Source: Erythroxylum novogranatense (lineage: Eukaryota; Streptophyta; Magnoliopsida; Malpighiales; Erythroxylaceae). Taken from it: a DNA stretch of 64,000 bases. How positions within the stretch are numbered: position 1 is the first letter of the stretch; each line of letters begins with the position of its first letter. This document shows, one piece after another, positions 11,623 to 23,599 of this stretch. The notes under the pieces are model-generated. The model saw only the letters and a program-made list of their open reading frames with translations, searched no databases and was not told the DNA's origin. The DNA is taken from the NCBI GenBank assembly GCA_029891385.1, contig CM057224.1, forward strand, positions 2,914,001 through 2,978,000. The letters are read 5' to 3'. Both the position numbers and the translations under genes were made by a program.

Positions 11623-12171
11623 TGGAGCTTGCGAAAATATAGACGTTTTTGTGGACAACAGAGGTACTCATGAGGGTGCACAATCGTGACAAAACCCGTA
11701 GTCACGGGGTGACTTAATTAGTCACCCTCGTGCGTGGTTAAGAGAGTGGACCAAAAATTAAATAAAAAATGGAGAGAGGGGTAATCTCTTTTATTTTTTA
11801 TCTATTATTTAGTATTTAGTATTTGTTTTTTTTTTTCATTTTTTCTATTTTCTATTTTTATTATTTTTCTATTTTGTTATAATAGGATTAATTGGTCATT
11901 ATCCTCGTCAGTAAAATAAAACAAACTATTTCTCAGGAAAAAACCAATCAAAGAATTTCATGAATTTTATTATAATCCTTCTAAAATTACTCTTTTCCTA
12001 TGGTATGTCATAAGATAAACAACAGGGATTTAGACACTAGAGAATATCTTATTTTCTATAGTTTCTATTTTTTATGTTATTAAATCTTAATTTGTTAAAA
12101 CGAATAAAAAATACCTTTAAATGCTTAAATATAGATAAGATACTAGGACATCCCGTAGTAATAACTAATAT
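11623..12171. repeat. Tandem segmental duplication, copy A (left of the gypsy insertion)
   Basis: From AGGTGGAGCTTGCGAAAAT to AATAACTAATAT this matches 21653-22244 along its length. Shared phrases include AAGAGAGTGGACCAAAAATT, CAGTAAAATAAAACAAACTA and TAGTAATAACTAATAT. Copy A continues after the gypsy element as AATATAATGACTTCTCAC at 21543-21560. The copies differ by scattered substitutions and small indels, so the duplication is old and predates the retrotransposon. Confidence 0.85.
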
Positions 12172-14503
12172 TGTAACGCCCCACATTAGGAGTTAGAATA
12201 TTAAAAGAATTTAGTACGAATTATGTTTGTTCTTTGCTTATTCACTAGTTGCTTAAATTGTGCATAAGTATTTTGGCATGCATTCATGACATGTTTCGGG
12301 TCAATTGGTTTAATGAAACTTCAGATTGATTTGGACGGTATTATTATAATTTTCGTAATTTTAGTATACTTCAAATATTTTTAGAAATTAATGGAGGATT
12401 AGTTTTGAGTTGACAATTTATTTTGAGAGTCATTATTTTCTGACATAATTTTGGTAAATTTTCGAAAGTTTTCTGGAACTTTTGGGTATTTATTACACAT
12501 AAGAATTCATAACAATGTTTTTGGTTATTTATTACTATTTGGACCTATTAGCTGTTTATTAGCTGTATCGCATCCAAACCTACACGCAACGATTTAAATC
12601 GAACATTATCGTTTATTCCTCACCGAATGCCTTCTTTACCCATCCATCAGTAGAGATAGCGAAGTCATTCACTCACCAACACCTGCTATTGGAGTTTTCT
12701 TTGGAAAGCTGGTAAATAGAATTTGACGGTTCGTTTATCATACGCGAGTTACATCTTAGTTTTTGTTTTTGTTTAGATTTATCATGTTTGAAGATTAGGA
12801 TAATTCTGATAGGTTAGAATTGCTAAATAGGTTAGTTGTAAACCAAGAAGGAAGGTGAAAAAAAGAAGAAAGAAGAAGTTTGAGTCGAAGTCGAAGGTTG
12901 AAGATGATGAATGATTTGAATGAAAACGATGCGCTACGATTCGTGAATAGTAACCGTACGTATTGTGAATAGTAACCGTACGTATTTGTGAATAGTAATC
13001 ATACGTATTTGTGAACAATAATCGTACGTATTTGTGAACATTAGTCATACATATTTTTTTCACCCAAAAATAATTTATTAAAATGTATAACGGCTAGGTA
13101 TAACGGCTAGGTATAATGGCTAGGTAATAACGACTAGTTAACGGTTCAAAAACGGCTAGTTTACAAAAATGCTCTATAAATAGATACCACTCCTCCATCA
13201 TTTACTTCATCCCTTACCTCACAAGTGATTCTTGACGAAAACCAAATTTCAAATGTTGTCCGCTGTTTCATTTTTTTGTCTACTTCTTATTATTATGTAT
13301 CTTTGTTTCATTCTTAGTGTAGAGCTAAATGATTCAGCTCGCACTCTTTTTCTCTTTTTAGCATGTCCTATGATATTTATGTTACTTATTGGCATAGCAT
13401 TTGAGAATTAATGTAATTTGTACATCTTCAGCTTTAATTGGTAAAGACTTGCTTTCATTTGAATACTCGCAGTATCGCTAATTTCCTGAAACTTCATGGA
13501 TCATTTGGTACTATGAGTTGTTGATTAATCCCGGAAATTTGTCATGAACATGCATCATACTCAGTTATCATACAGTAATTAAGCACAATAATAATTTGTG
13601 TCCGTGTTCCCTATGATAGAGGAAAGACCACTGCCAGATATTATCGGGACAATAAACACTAAAGGCAATTTAGGTAAGTAATACATGTCAGTAATTTTAG
13701 TACGTAATATAGGTAGAAAATTTCAGTGTAAGTACTTTAGGTAAGTAAATTTTTGTAATGTTAAATTTTGTGAGTCAACCTAAATGATGTCTAGGATTGA
13801 TTTATTAGAAGTGCTATTTGTCTGCACATGAATGACTGAAATGATCTTGTTCTGTTGTAAAACTGTTAAGTCCTAGTTGTGGGTAAATAGGCATGCCTAG
13901 AAGGGTCTGCAGCTGCTCCTATTATTTGACACTTTGGTGTCTCCTGATATCGAGACATATGTCTCTCCTGCTGATACTAATTATGGTATCTCCTGTATAA
14001 GTCTCGTTACCCATTTCTGTTCATGGATTGATAGTTGGATTTGTTCTGTATTCTGATATCTGTTTGATTCTGATATACAATAAAGTATATTCTGATTCTG
14101 AAGGATCTCCTGTGTTCTGCCGTTCTGTTTAGTATAAAAATCTGTTCTGAAATGCATTCTTTCTGTTTTCTGAAATCGGTTAATATAGATTAGTTATTAC
14201 TCACTAAGCTATATGCTTAGCACGGTGGATTTGCCCCGTGTAGGTTCGGAGCTAAGAGATTAAGGACTGGGACAAGTCAATTGCAGTGGCCAAAAGAGTC
14301 TGAGTTTTGTGTCGCGCGAAAATGTATTTTGTTTGGTTTGTTTGGGCCTGTAAATATTCTTTGGATTTGTTTATGAAATTATGAGATGTATTATATGTGT
14401 GTTACGTTTAGTTTTTAAAAATGCATGCGTGAAACGTTTTGATTTGTTTGTCCTGTCTTGGGTGGCATCCATGTATCCTCTCAGGGGATATTTGGGTGTT
14501 ACA
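12172..14503 (+). repeat. 5' LTR of the Tekay-type element
   Basis: 2332 bp, TG...CA bounded. It is close to the 3' LTR throughout, with scattered substitutions. It is longer mainly because of extra short repeats: three 13-bp units TATAACGGCTAGG near 13086-13124, and a different copy number of the CGTATTTGTGAAYA array at 12950-13050. Confidence 0.95.
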
Positions 14504-14508
14504 ATTTT

Positions 14509-14520
14509 TGGTATCAGAGC
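14509..14520 (+). other. Primer-binding site (initiator tRNA-Met)
   Basis: TGGTATCAGAGC, the complement of the 3' end of plant initiator tRNA-Met, begins five bases after the 5' LTR. It is the usual primer for minus-strand DNA synthesis in this clade. Confidence 0.9.
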
Positions 14521-14564
14521 GCCTGGTTTAGGCGGTTCTGGTTTAACCAATACTTGCCTATTGT

Positions 14565-15800
14565 TTGATGTTGAGTGTTTACGTTGTGTTATGGCCTAAT
14601 GCGGTGTCCCATGTTTTGTCTATAGTAAGCACGATTGAAGGATCTCACGAGATTGTTGACGAAGTTGCTGAGAGTAATCAGCCGGAGAAAACATGTTCGG
14701 AAACACCAGGACCATCAAGGGTCAATCGAGGAGAAGCTGAGGTTCCACCTCCTCCTCTAGCTCAAGGAGAAGCTTTGATTAAGCTATCCCAGGATATGAT
14801 GACCTTGTTGCATCGAATGACAACACTTAAGGCTCCGATTGATCAACTGAGGAAGTATGGGGCTGAAGAATTTTCGGGGACATCTCTGGAGGAATCTGAA
14901 GGGGCCGAGTTCTGGATTGAGAAGGTGAAGAGGGTACTGGATGAGATTAGTTGTCCAGCAGAGCAGATGGTTCACTGTGTTGTTTCCCTTCTTCAGGGAG
15001 CTGCTTATGAATGGTGGAAATTTGTTTTATGGAGTCCTCAGTTACCGGTGCCTCTGACTTGGGAATTCTTTGCCCAATAATTTAGAATTAAGTATGTGAC
15101 GGAAGCTTACAGAAAGGATCGATGGAAGCAATTCCTGAATCTTAAGCAGAGGAGTTTATGCATTCTTTGAGTATGATCGGAGTTTAATCGGCTCAAGAAT
15201 ATGCCCCGAATCAGATCTTGATCAAGAGTTCGATGTCATCAATTCGAGGAGGGATTGCATGATTCGATCAAGGAGCATTTGGCAGCGTTTTCTATGTTAC
15301 AACACGTTACTTACCATCAGTTGGTACAGGCTGCAATAAAAGTAGAAAGACAAGAGACGATCAGGAAAGAAAGAAGTCAGAGAAGAGGCTTTAATAGAGG
15401 AGGTCAGTCTTCAGGGAAACGTAGTCGGGAAAGTAGTTCATCTGCACCGAGAGTTGCTCAGAGATCTGTGATGAGGGGAAAGCAACAAAACTTTCCTACA
15501 CCGACTGCATCTAGTAGGGGTTCCTCTGGGGGTCGAGGTTCTAGTGCTCCAGAGTGCCCACACTGCTCTATTCACGATTGGGGTGTCTGCTGGAGAGCTA
15601 CAGGTGCATGTTTTCGTTGTGGCAGTACGGAGCATATGGTTGCAAATTGCCCTCTGAGACAATCTGGGATGGCACAAGCTAGTGGAGAGGTTTCGCATGC
15701 TTCAGTTGGGAACAGAGGTCGAGGAAGAGATCGAGGCGGATATAATCAGAACAGGGCTAATTCGAGCTCGCATTCAGAAACTGTGAATCGACCAGCTGTG
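14565..15800 (+). pseudogene. gag of the Tekay-type element (broken)
   Basis: The retrotransposon gag core is visible around 14860-15080 (AEFWIEKVKRVLDE ... LLQGAAYEWWKF). It ends at TAA 15078, where the family continues with EFRxKYVTEAYR. The continuation is frameshifted between 15081 and 15254. It resumes with HDSIKEHLAAFSMLQHVTYH, then a basic Gly/Ser-rich tail and a CCHC zinc knuckle CFRCGSTEHMVANC at about 15610-15652. The true start codon is uncertain; the region upstream of 14565 may hold a mutated start. The capsid-like protein could not be made whole. Confidence 0.85.
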
Positions 15801-18800
15801 TCTTCTGCTTCAGCTCGGGCTTATGCACTGAAAGCTCGTGATGATCAGGATGCACCAGATGTCATGGCTGGTATGGTTTCTCTCTTTGGTTCTGAATTGT
15901 ATGCATTAATTGATCCTGGATCTTCACATTCATATATCTGTGCTGGAGAAATGTTTGTTAAGGAGATACTTATAGATCAGTTAGAATATGACATCATGTA
16001 ACTAGTCCTCTGGGCAGTAGTGTGTTGGTGAATCAGGTGGTTAGGAATTGTCCAGTTATGATTCAAGGCAGTGAGTATGCAGCAGATCTGATTAGATTGC
16101 CGTTTCACGAATTCGATTTGATTCTGGGTATGGATTGGCTATCGAAACATCAGGCAATAATTGACTGTAAGGCTAAGATAGTTTTTTTGAGGAGGCCCGA
16201 CCAGTCTGAAATTGTATTTCATGGTAGTTGCACAAGTGCTTTAACTAATGTAGCATCTGCTATGCAAGCTCAAAAGCTTCTAAGAAAGGGGTGTGAAGCT
16301 TATCTAGCGTTTGTACTTGATTCCCAGAAGGAAAGTGGTAAGGATAAACTGCTTGATATTCCTGTAGTGAATGAGTTTTCAGATATTTTTCCTGAGGAAC
16401 TACCTGGGCTTCCTCCAGAGAAAGAAGTGGAGTTATCTATCGAAGTTATGCCTGGTACTGCTCCGATATCTAGAGCACCGTATAGAATGGCTCCTACTGA
16501 GTTGAAGGAGTTGAAGTTACGATTCAAGAACTTCGGATAAGGGTTTATTAGACCCGGTGTATCACCGTGGGGTGCGCCGGTGTTGCTCGTAAAGAAAAAG
16601 GATGGTACACTGCGCATGTGCATCGATTATCGGTAGTTAAATAGGGTCACAGTGAAGAATAGGTATCCACTGCCAAGGAATGACGATCTATTTGATCAGT
16701 TGAGAGATGCGGGAGTGTTTTCGAAGATAGATCTGCGATCGGGGTATTATCAACTTCGGGTAAAGGATGTGGATATACTGAAGATTGCATTTAGGACCCG
16801 TTATAGACATTACGAATTCCTAGTAATGTCGTTCGGGTTAACTAATGCTCCAGCAGCATTTATGGATTTGATGAATAGAGTATTCAGGCCTTATCTGGAT
16901 CAGTTTGTTGTGGTGTTTATTGATGATGTCCTGGTCTATTCCAAGAATGAACATGAGCATATTGAACATCTCCGAATTGTATTACAGACCCTACGGGAAA
17001 GGCAGTTGTATGTTAAGTTGAGTAAATGTGATTTCTGGCTTCAGGAGGTATCATTCCTAGGGCATGTTGTCTCATCTGAAGGAATTAGAGTTGATCCTAG
17101 TAAGATAGAGGCGGTTGTTAATTGGAAGCCACCATGGAACGTGATGAGGTGAGAAGTTTTCGGGTGCGGCCGGTTATTACCGTCGGTTTGTTAAGGGTTT
17201 TCGGTGATAGCATCCCTTTAACTAAATATATGTAAAGGAGTGAAGTATGAATGGTCCGATAGATGTCAGAGTAACTTTGATCGGTTGAAATGTATGCTTA
17301 CTGAAGCTCCTGTATTAGTTCAACCTACTTCTGGTAAGGAGTATGTTCTGTATACTGATGCATCTGAGATTGGGTTAGGTTGTGTTTTGATGCAGGAAGG
17401 GAAGGTAGTTGCTTATACTTCTCGGCAACTAAAGACTCATGAACATAATTACGCTACTCATGATCTGGAGCTTGCAACAGTAGTGTTTGCCTTAAAAATT
17501 TGGCGACACTATCTGTATGGTGAAAGGTGTAGAATTTTTACAGATCATAAGAGTCTGAAGTATCTGCTTACTCAGAAGGAACTTAATTTGAGACAACGAC
17601 GTTGGTTGGATTTATTTAAAGACTATGATTGTATTGTAGACTACCATTCGAGTAAGGCTAATGTTGTAGCAGATGCCTTAAGTCGAAAGACTATCTCGGC
17701 TTTATCACTGAAGCAGATTGGATGGAAGTTGAGATCTGATGGAGCCTTGATGGCTCAATTGATAGCAAGGCCCACGTTGAGACAGGAGATTTGTAATGCT
17801 CAAAGAGCTGATGATAAGTTACAACAACTTATCTTGGCTACTCAGGAAGGTAAACAGACTGATTTTTCTGTGCAGGGTGATGGTGAATTGTATTATAAGG
17901 ACCGGTTGTGTCATGTGTGTGCCAGCTAATGATGAACTGAAGAAGAAGATATTGTTTGAGGCTTATAATATAGTCTTTACTATGGATCCGGGTGGAAACA
18001 AGATGTATCAGGATTTGAAGCAGTATTACTGGTGGTCAGGTATGAAACAGGATGTTGTAGATTATGTAGCAAAATGTCTGACATGCCAGCAGGTTAAGGC
18101 TGAGCACCAAGTTCCATCTGGTTTGTTAAATCCTATTCCTATTCCTCAATAGAAATGGGATAACATTACCATAGACTTTGTCACTGGACTTCCTCTTACT
18201 CAAAGGAAACATGATGCGGTATGGGTTATTGTGGATAAGTTCACCAAATCTGCTCATTTTTTACCTGTTCGTCCTGACTATTCATTGGATAGGCTTGCAG
18301 ATTTGTATGTGAATGAGATTGTAAGACTGCATGGAGTACCATTATCGATTATTTCTGATCGTGATCATCGATTTACTTTGAGATTCTGGAAAAGTTTACA
18401 GGAAGCATTGGGTACTCAACTTAAGTTTAGTACTGCTTTTCATCCCCAGATAGATGGACAGTCAGAACGAGTTATACAGATTTTGGAAGATATGTTGAGA
18501 GGTTGTGTGTTAGAGTTTCCCGGGAGTTAGGATAATTATCTGACTTTGATGGAGTTTGCTTATAACAGCAGTTATCAGACGAGCATCGGTATGGCACCTT
18601 ATGAAGCGTTGTATGGTAGGAAGTGTAAAACTCCGGTATGTTGGACGGAGTTAAGTGAAAACAAGATGATCCGGTCAGACATTGTGAAAGATACAGAAGA
18701 AAAGATTCAGATAATTCAACAGAGATTAAAAGCTGCTAGTGATCGGCAGCAATCTTATGCTGATCTAAAAAGGAAGGATATTGAGTTTCAAGTGGGTGAT

Positions 18801-19241
18801 AAGGTGTTTCTGAAAGTGTCACCATGGAAGCATATACTTCGGTTTGGAAAGAAGGGTAAGCTTAGTCCGCGATTCGTTGGTCCTTATGAAATTCTGAAGA
18901 GGGTTGGACCTGTAGCTTATCAGTTAGCTCTTCCTGGAGAATTGGCCAGATTGCATGATGTGTTCCATGTTTCTATGTTGAGGAGATATCGGTCTGATGT
19001 CACACATAAGATTCCGATGCAAGAGATTCAGGTGCAACAGGATTTGTCATATGAAGAAGGGCCAATTTCCATATTAGCCAGAGAAGTGAAACAATTGCGG
19101 AACAAGACAATACCATTGGTAAAAGTCCTCTGGCAACATCATGGAATTGAGGAAGCAACCTGGGAACCAGAGGAAATCATGAAGGCCCAGTATCCGCAAT
19201 TATTCGGATCAGGTATGAATTTCGATGACGAAATTTCTTAA
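15801..19241 (+). pseudogene. pol of the Tekay-type element: PR, RT, RH, INT, chromodomain (broken)
   Basis: Protease at about 15900 reads DPGSSHSYI, so the catalytic D-S/T-G is altered, with a frameshift at 15999. ILGMDWLSKH follows at about 16113. RT (16540-17150) shows [31 protein letters not shown] and [11 protein letters not shown]. RNase H (17240-17700) shows [13 protein letters not shown] and VADALSRK. Integrase has CLTCQQVK at about 18090, IDFVTGLP, SDRDHRF and QIDGQSER. The C-terminus has GPYEILKRVGPVAYQL and LVKVLWQHHGIEEATWEPEE, which is chromodomain-like. Stops interrupt RT (TAG near 16636) and integrase (TAG at 18150 and 18528). Single-base losses cluster at short homopolymers around 17150-17230. 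Confidence 0.93.
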
Positions 19242-19253
19242 GGAGGGAAGAGT
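19240..19253 (+). other. Polypurine tract
   Basis: AAGGAGGGAAGAGT directly before the 3' LTR at 19254. It serves as primer for plus-strand synthesis. Confidence 0.85.
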
Positions 19254-21542
19254 TGTAACGCCCCACATTAGGGGTTAGAATATTAAAGAAATTTAGTACG
19301 AATTATGTTTGTTCTTTGCTTATTCACTAGTTGCTTAAATTGTGCATAAGTATTTTGGCATGCATTCATGGCATTCTCCGGGTCAATTGGTTTAATGAAA
19401 CTTCGGATTGATTTGGACAGTATTATTATAATTTTCGTAATTTTTGTATACTTCAAATATTTTTAGAAATTAATGGAGGATTAGTTTTGAGTTGACAATT
19501 TATTTTGAGAGTCATTATTTTCTGACGGAATTTTGATAAATTTTCGGAAGTTTTCTGGAACTTTTGGGTATTTATTACACATAAGAATTCATAACAATAT
19601 TTTTGATTATTTATTACTATTTGGACATATTAGCTGTTTATTAGTTGTATCGCATCCAAACCTACACGCAACGATTTAAATCGAACATTATCGTTTATTC
19701 CTCACCGAATGCCTCCTTTACCCATCCATCAGTAAAGATAGCGAAGTCATTCACTCACCAACACCTGCTATTGGAGTTTTCTTTGGAAAGCTGGTAAGTA
19801 GAATTTGACGGTTCGTTTATCATACGTGAGTTACATATTTGTTTTTGTTTTTGTTTAGATTTATCATGTTTGAAGATTAGGATAATTCTGATAGGTTAGA
19901 ATTGCTAAATAGGTTAGTTGTAAACTGAAGAAGGAAGGTGAAAAAAAAGAAGAAAAGAAGAAGTTTCAGAGTCTGAAGTCGAAGGTTGAAGATGATGAAC
20001 AGTGTCGGTGAACAGTAACGCTATAGTCCGTGAACAGTAATCGTATGTATTTGTGAACAATAGTCATACGTATTTTCGTGAACAGTAACTGTACGTATTT
20101 GTGAACATTAGTCATACATATTTTTTTCACCCAAAAATAATTTATTAAAATGTATAACGGCTAGGTAATAACGGTTAGTTAACGGTACAAAAACGACTAG
20201 TTTACAAAAATGCTCTATAAATAGATACCACTCCTCCATCATTTACTTCATCCCTTACCTCACAAGTGATTCTTGACGAAAACCAAATTTCAAATGTTGT
20301 CCGCTATTTCATTTTTTTGTCTACTTCTTATTATTATGTATCTTTGTTTCATTCTTAGTGTAGAGCTAAATGATTCAGCTCACACTCTTTTTCTCTTTTT
20401 AGCATGTCCTATGATCTTTATGTTACTTATTGGCATAGCATTTGAGAATTAATGTAATTTGTACATTTTCAACTTTAATTGGTAAAGATTTGCTTTCATT
20501 TGAATACTCGCAGTATCGCTAATTTCCTGAAACTTCATGGATCATTTGGTACTATGAGTTGTTGATTAATCCCGAAAATTTGTCATGAACATGTATCATA
20601 CTCAGTTATCATACAGTAATTAAACACAATAATAATTTGTGTCCGTGTTCCCTATGATAGAGGAAAGACCACTGCCAGATATTATCGAGACAATAAACAC
20701 TAAGGGCGATTTAGGTAAGTAATACAGATCAGTAATTTTAGTACGTAATATAGGTAGAAAATTTCAGTGTAAGTACTTTAGGTAAGTAAATTTTTGTAAT
20801 GTTAAATTTTGTGAGTCAACCTAGATGATGTCTAGGATTGATTTATTGGGAGTGCTATTTGCCTGCACATAAATGACTGAAATGATCTTGTTACATTGTA
20901 AAACCTAAAGTCCTAGTTGTGGGTAAATAGGCATGCCTAGAAAGGTCTGCAGCTGCTCCTGTTATTTGACACTTTGGTGTCTCCTGATATCGAGACATAT
21001 GTCTCTCCTGCTGATCTAATTATAGTATCTCCTGTATAAGTCCCGTTACCCATTTATATTCATGGATTAATAGTTGGATTTGTTCTGTATTCTGATATAT
21101 GTTTGATTCTGATATACACTAAAATATATTCTGATTCTGAAGAATCTCCTGTGTTCTACCGTTCTGTTTAGTATAAAAATCTGTTCTAAAATGCATTCTT
21201 TCTGTTTCCTGAAATCGGTTAATATAGATTAGTTATTACTCACTAAGCTATATGCTTAGCACGGTGGATTTGCCCCGTGTAGGTTCGGAGCTAAGAGATT
21301 AAGGACTGGGACAAGTCAACCGCAGTGGCCAAAAGAGTCTGAGCTTTGTGTCGCGCGAAAATGTATTTTGTTTGGTTTGTTTGGGCCTGTAAATATTCTT
21401 TGGATTTGTTTCTGAAATTATGAGATGTATTATATGTGTGTTACGTTTAGTTTTTAAAAATGCATGTGTGAAACGTTTTGATTTGTTTGTCCTGTCTTGG
21501 GTGGCATCTATGTATCCTCTCAGGGGGTATTTGGGTGTTACA
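19254..21542 (+). repeat. 3' LTR of the Tekay-type element
   Basis: 2289 bp, TGTAACGCC...GGGTGTTACA, followed by the target duplication AATAT. It carries fewer copies of the short internal repeats than the 5' LTR. Confidence 0.95.
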
Positions 21543-21652
21543 AATATAATGACTTCTCACTTGATTTAGACCAGAGATTTAGAATAGTGTAAAAAGTAAC
21601 AGTAATAGCAAAAACAACGCAATGTAATGAAGCAAAACAAAAAAACGAACAT

Positions 21653-22244
21653 TAGGTGGAGCTTGTGAAAATGCAGACATTTTCATGAACAACAGAGGTG
21701 TGCACGATCGTGACATAACCCTTACTCATCGGGGTGCACGATCGTGCTAGTGCACGATTGTGACAAAACCCATAGTCACGGGGGTGACTCCACTCTCTTA
21801 GCCCGTGCATGGCTAAGAGAGTGGACCAAAAATTAAACCAAAAAATAGAGGGAGAGACGGTCTCTTTTCTTTTTATTATTTAGTATTTGTTTTTCCCTTT
21901 TTTTATTTTCCTATTTTGTTTTTTATTTTATTATAATAGGATTAATTGTTTAGGATTAATTGGTTGTTGTCCCCCATCAGTAAAATAAAACAAACTATTT
22001 CTCTGAAAAAAACCAATGAAAGAAATTCATGAATTTCATTATAATCCTTCTAAAATTGCTTTTTTGCATTGGTATGTCATAGGATAAACAACAAGGATAC
22101 AAACAATAGAGAATATCTATTTTCTATAGTTTCTACTTTTCTTTTCTGTTATTAAATCTTAATTTATTAAAACGAATAAAAGATACCCTTTGAATGCTTA
22201 AATATAGATAATCTGTAGTAATAACTAATATAATGACTTCTCAC
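21653..22244. repeat. Tandem segmental duplication, copy B (uninterrupted)
   Basis: Homologous to 11623-12171 plus 21543-21560. It contains the empty target AATAACTAATATAATGACTTC at about 22220-22240, which confirms the AATAT duplication flanking the gypsy element. It also has an extra GTGCACGATCGTG repeat near 21705-21765 that copy A lacks. Confidence 0.85.
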
Positions 22245-22724
22245 CATATTTTTTAGAAATTACATGATGAAAATTAAAAGAAAAAATTTCGATTTTTAAC
22301 ATTTTTCATTGGCTTAGGAGCTCTGGTAGCTTTATAAAGTAAGTGCTTTGTATCAATTATAGACGTAAATGATAGCTCTTTTGTCTAAGAAGTAGAATAA
22401 ATGCATATAATACTGGTGAGATCATAAGTACCAATAACAAACAAATGATTATCATATGCTGTAGAATTGCATATTATAAAATGATTAGGTTAGATTATCA
22501 CACATTAAAGATGATAGTTACTTGCTTCTTATTCATTCCTTGCACACTAATATTGTTCATTGCAGATAATAAAGTTAATAGCTGACATAATTTAGCCTGA
22601 TTTGTCACTATCCATATTTGCTTCTCTTTACACTTTGATTTTGACTCAACTCTTGGTCACAACACAATGACGAACTCTTCATATGATGTCGTGAATATGC
22701 ATTATATGATGTCTTTTGTTACAC
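22245..22724. other. Intergenic AT-rich DNA, nothing recognised
   Basis: No convincing frame, no RNA gene and no repeat structure seen between the duplication and the SINE. Confidence 0.4.
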
Positions 22725-22732
22725 GGTGCTAC

Positions 22733-22988
22733 TTTTTTTTTTTTGCGAGGAAGTCACGTAGACGGGTTAAACGAGCACACTTCTTTGAGGGTTTAACTAG
22801 CGCACCAACTCACAGGTAGGTCAAGCGGACGCACCTCATCATTGAAGGCTCAACTAGTTCTTCATCTACAGATAAAACCTCGGCTACTCCAGGCTCTTAC
22901 AAGAGGGGCTAACATGGAATCGAACCTGGGACCTAACCAAAATCAAGTCCCACTCTTAACTATCGAGCTACACCCCTTGAGAGTCCAT
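22733..22988 (-). mobile_element. tRNA-derived SINE (Au-like)
   Basis: Read on the minus strand, the head contains a box-A-like GGTGTAGCTCGATAGTTAAG and a box B GGTTCGATTCC (22916-22926). A tRNA-unrelated body follows, then a poly(A) tail (12 T on plus, 22733-22744). Flanks GGTGCTAC (22725-22732) and GGCGCTAC (22989-22996) look like an 8-bp target duplication with one mismatch. The internal Pol III promoter and size of about 256 bp fit plant SINEs. There is no open frame. A plain tRNA gene is excluded by the long body and tail. Confidence 0.72.
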
Positions 22989-22996
22989 GGCGCTAC

Positions 22997-23599
22997 ATGA
23001 TATGTGTTGCATCACGTCACACAAAATGACATTGTTTTAATATTATCTGTTAAGTTTTGTAAATTTACAACAAAAATTAGAGTCTAAGAGGGTTAATAAT
23101 AATTTTTAAATTTTATAGACTAGTTTAAAAGACACTTAAATCATGTGAATGTCTAATTTAATTAACCATATATCTTTTATCACTATATATGTGTTATCGT
23201 AATTTTAAAAAACAAAAACATAGCTCAGAGCTTCCAATAGGTTGTCTTTGGGCCTTTTATGGTTCGTAGCTCCAACGCAGAGCAACCCGACTCTCTACTT
23301 CGTAAATGAAAAGCCTCAGGAATTTCTAAAAAACAACTTTACATTTAAATGGATGAAATCAAAGTAGAAATACAGTTTATGTAATATAGAAAAAGAATTT
23401 TGAATCAAAATTTAATTCAATTTCGTATAAATTTTAAATTTACAATTTAAATATTGAATTAAAACATCTCCATAACTATAGTTTGATAAAGTTGCTTATG
23501 TAGAAATTAAAGCAATTATCACTATATATATAAGGCATACAGGAACAATGATGTGTTGTATGTTATTACAATTATCTAGAATGAGTTTTTATAGTCTAA
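22997..23599. other. Intergenic region and presumed 3' flank of the CML gene
   Basis: AT-rich, no frame recognised. It includes the presumed 3' untranslated region of the minus-strand CML gene ending at 23600. No clear AATAAA was identified close to the stop. Confidence 0.4.

Larger units (their letters stand above)
12172..21542 (+). mobile_element. Complete Ty3/gypsy (Tekay-type chromovirus) retrotransposon, non-functional
   Basis: The element is 9371 bp. Its LTRs are 12172-14503 and 19254-21542, both starting TGTAACGCCCCACATTAGG and ending GGGTGTTACA. The 5-bp target duplication AATAT is perfect (12167-12171 and 21543-21547). A tRNA-iMet primer site and a polypurine tract lie next to the LTRs. 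Domain order is gag, protease, reverse transcriptase, RNase H, integrase, then a chromodomain-like C-terminus, which places it in the chromovirus/Tekay group. The interior has many stops and frameshifts, so it could move only with help from another element. Confidence 0.96.

Noticed and set aside
11423..11705. Three overlapping minus-strand frames with Cys-rich products
   Set aside because: All three frames are open at once, none is conserved in the duplicate copy at 21.6 kb.
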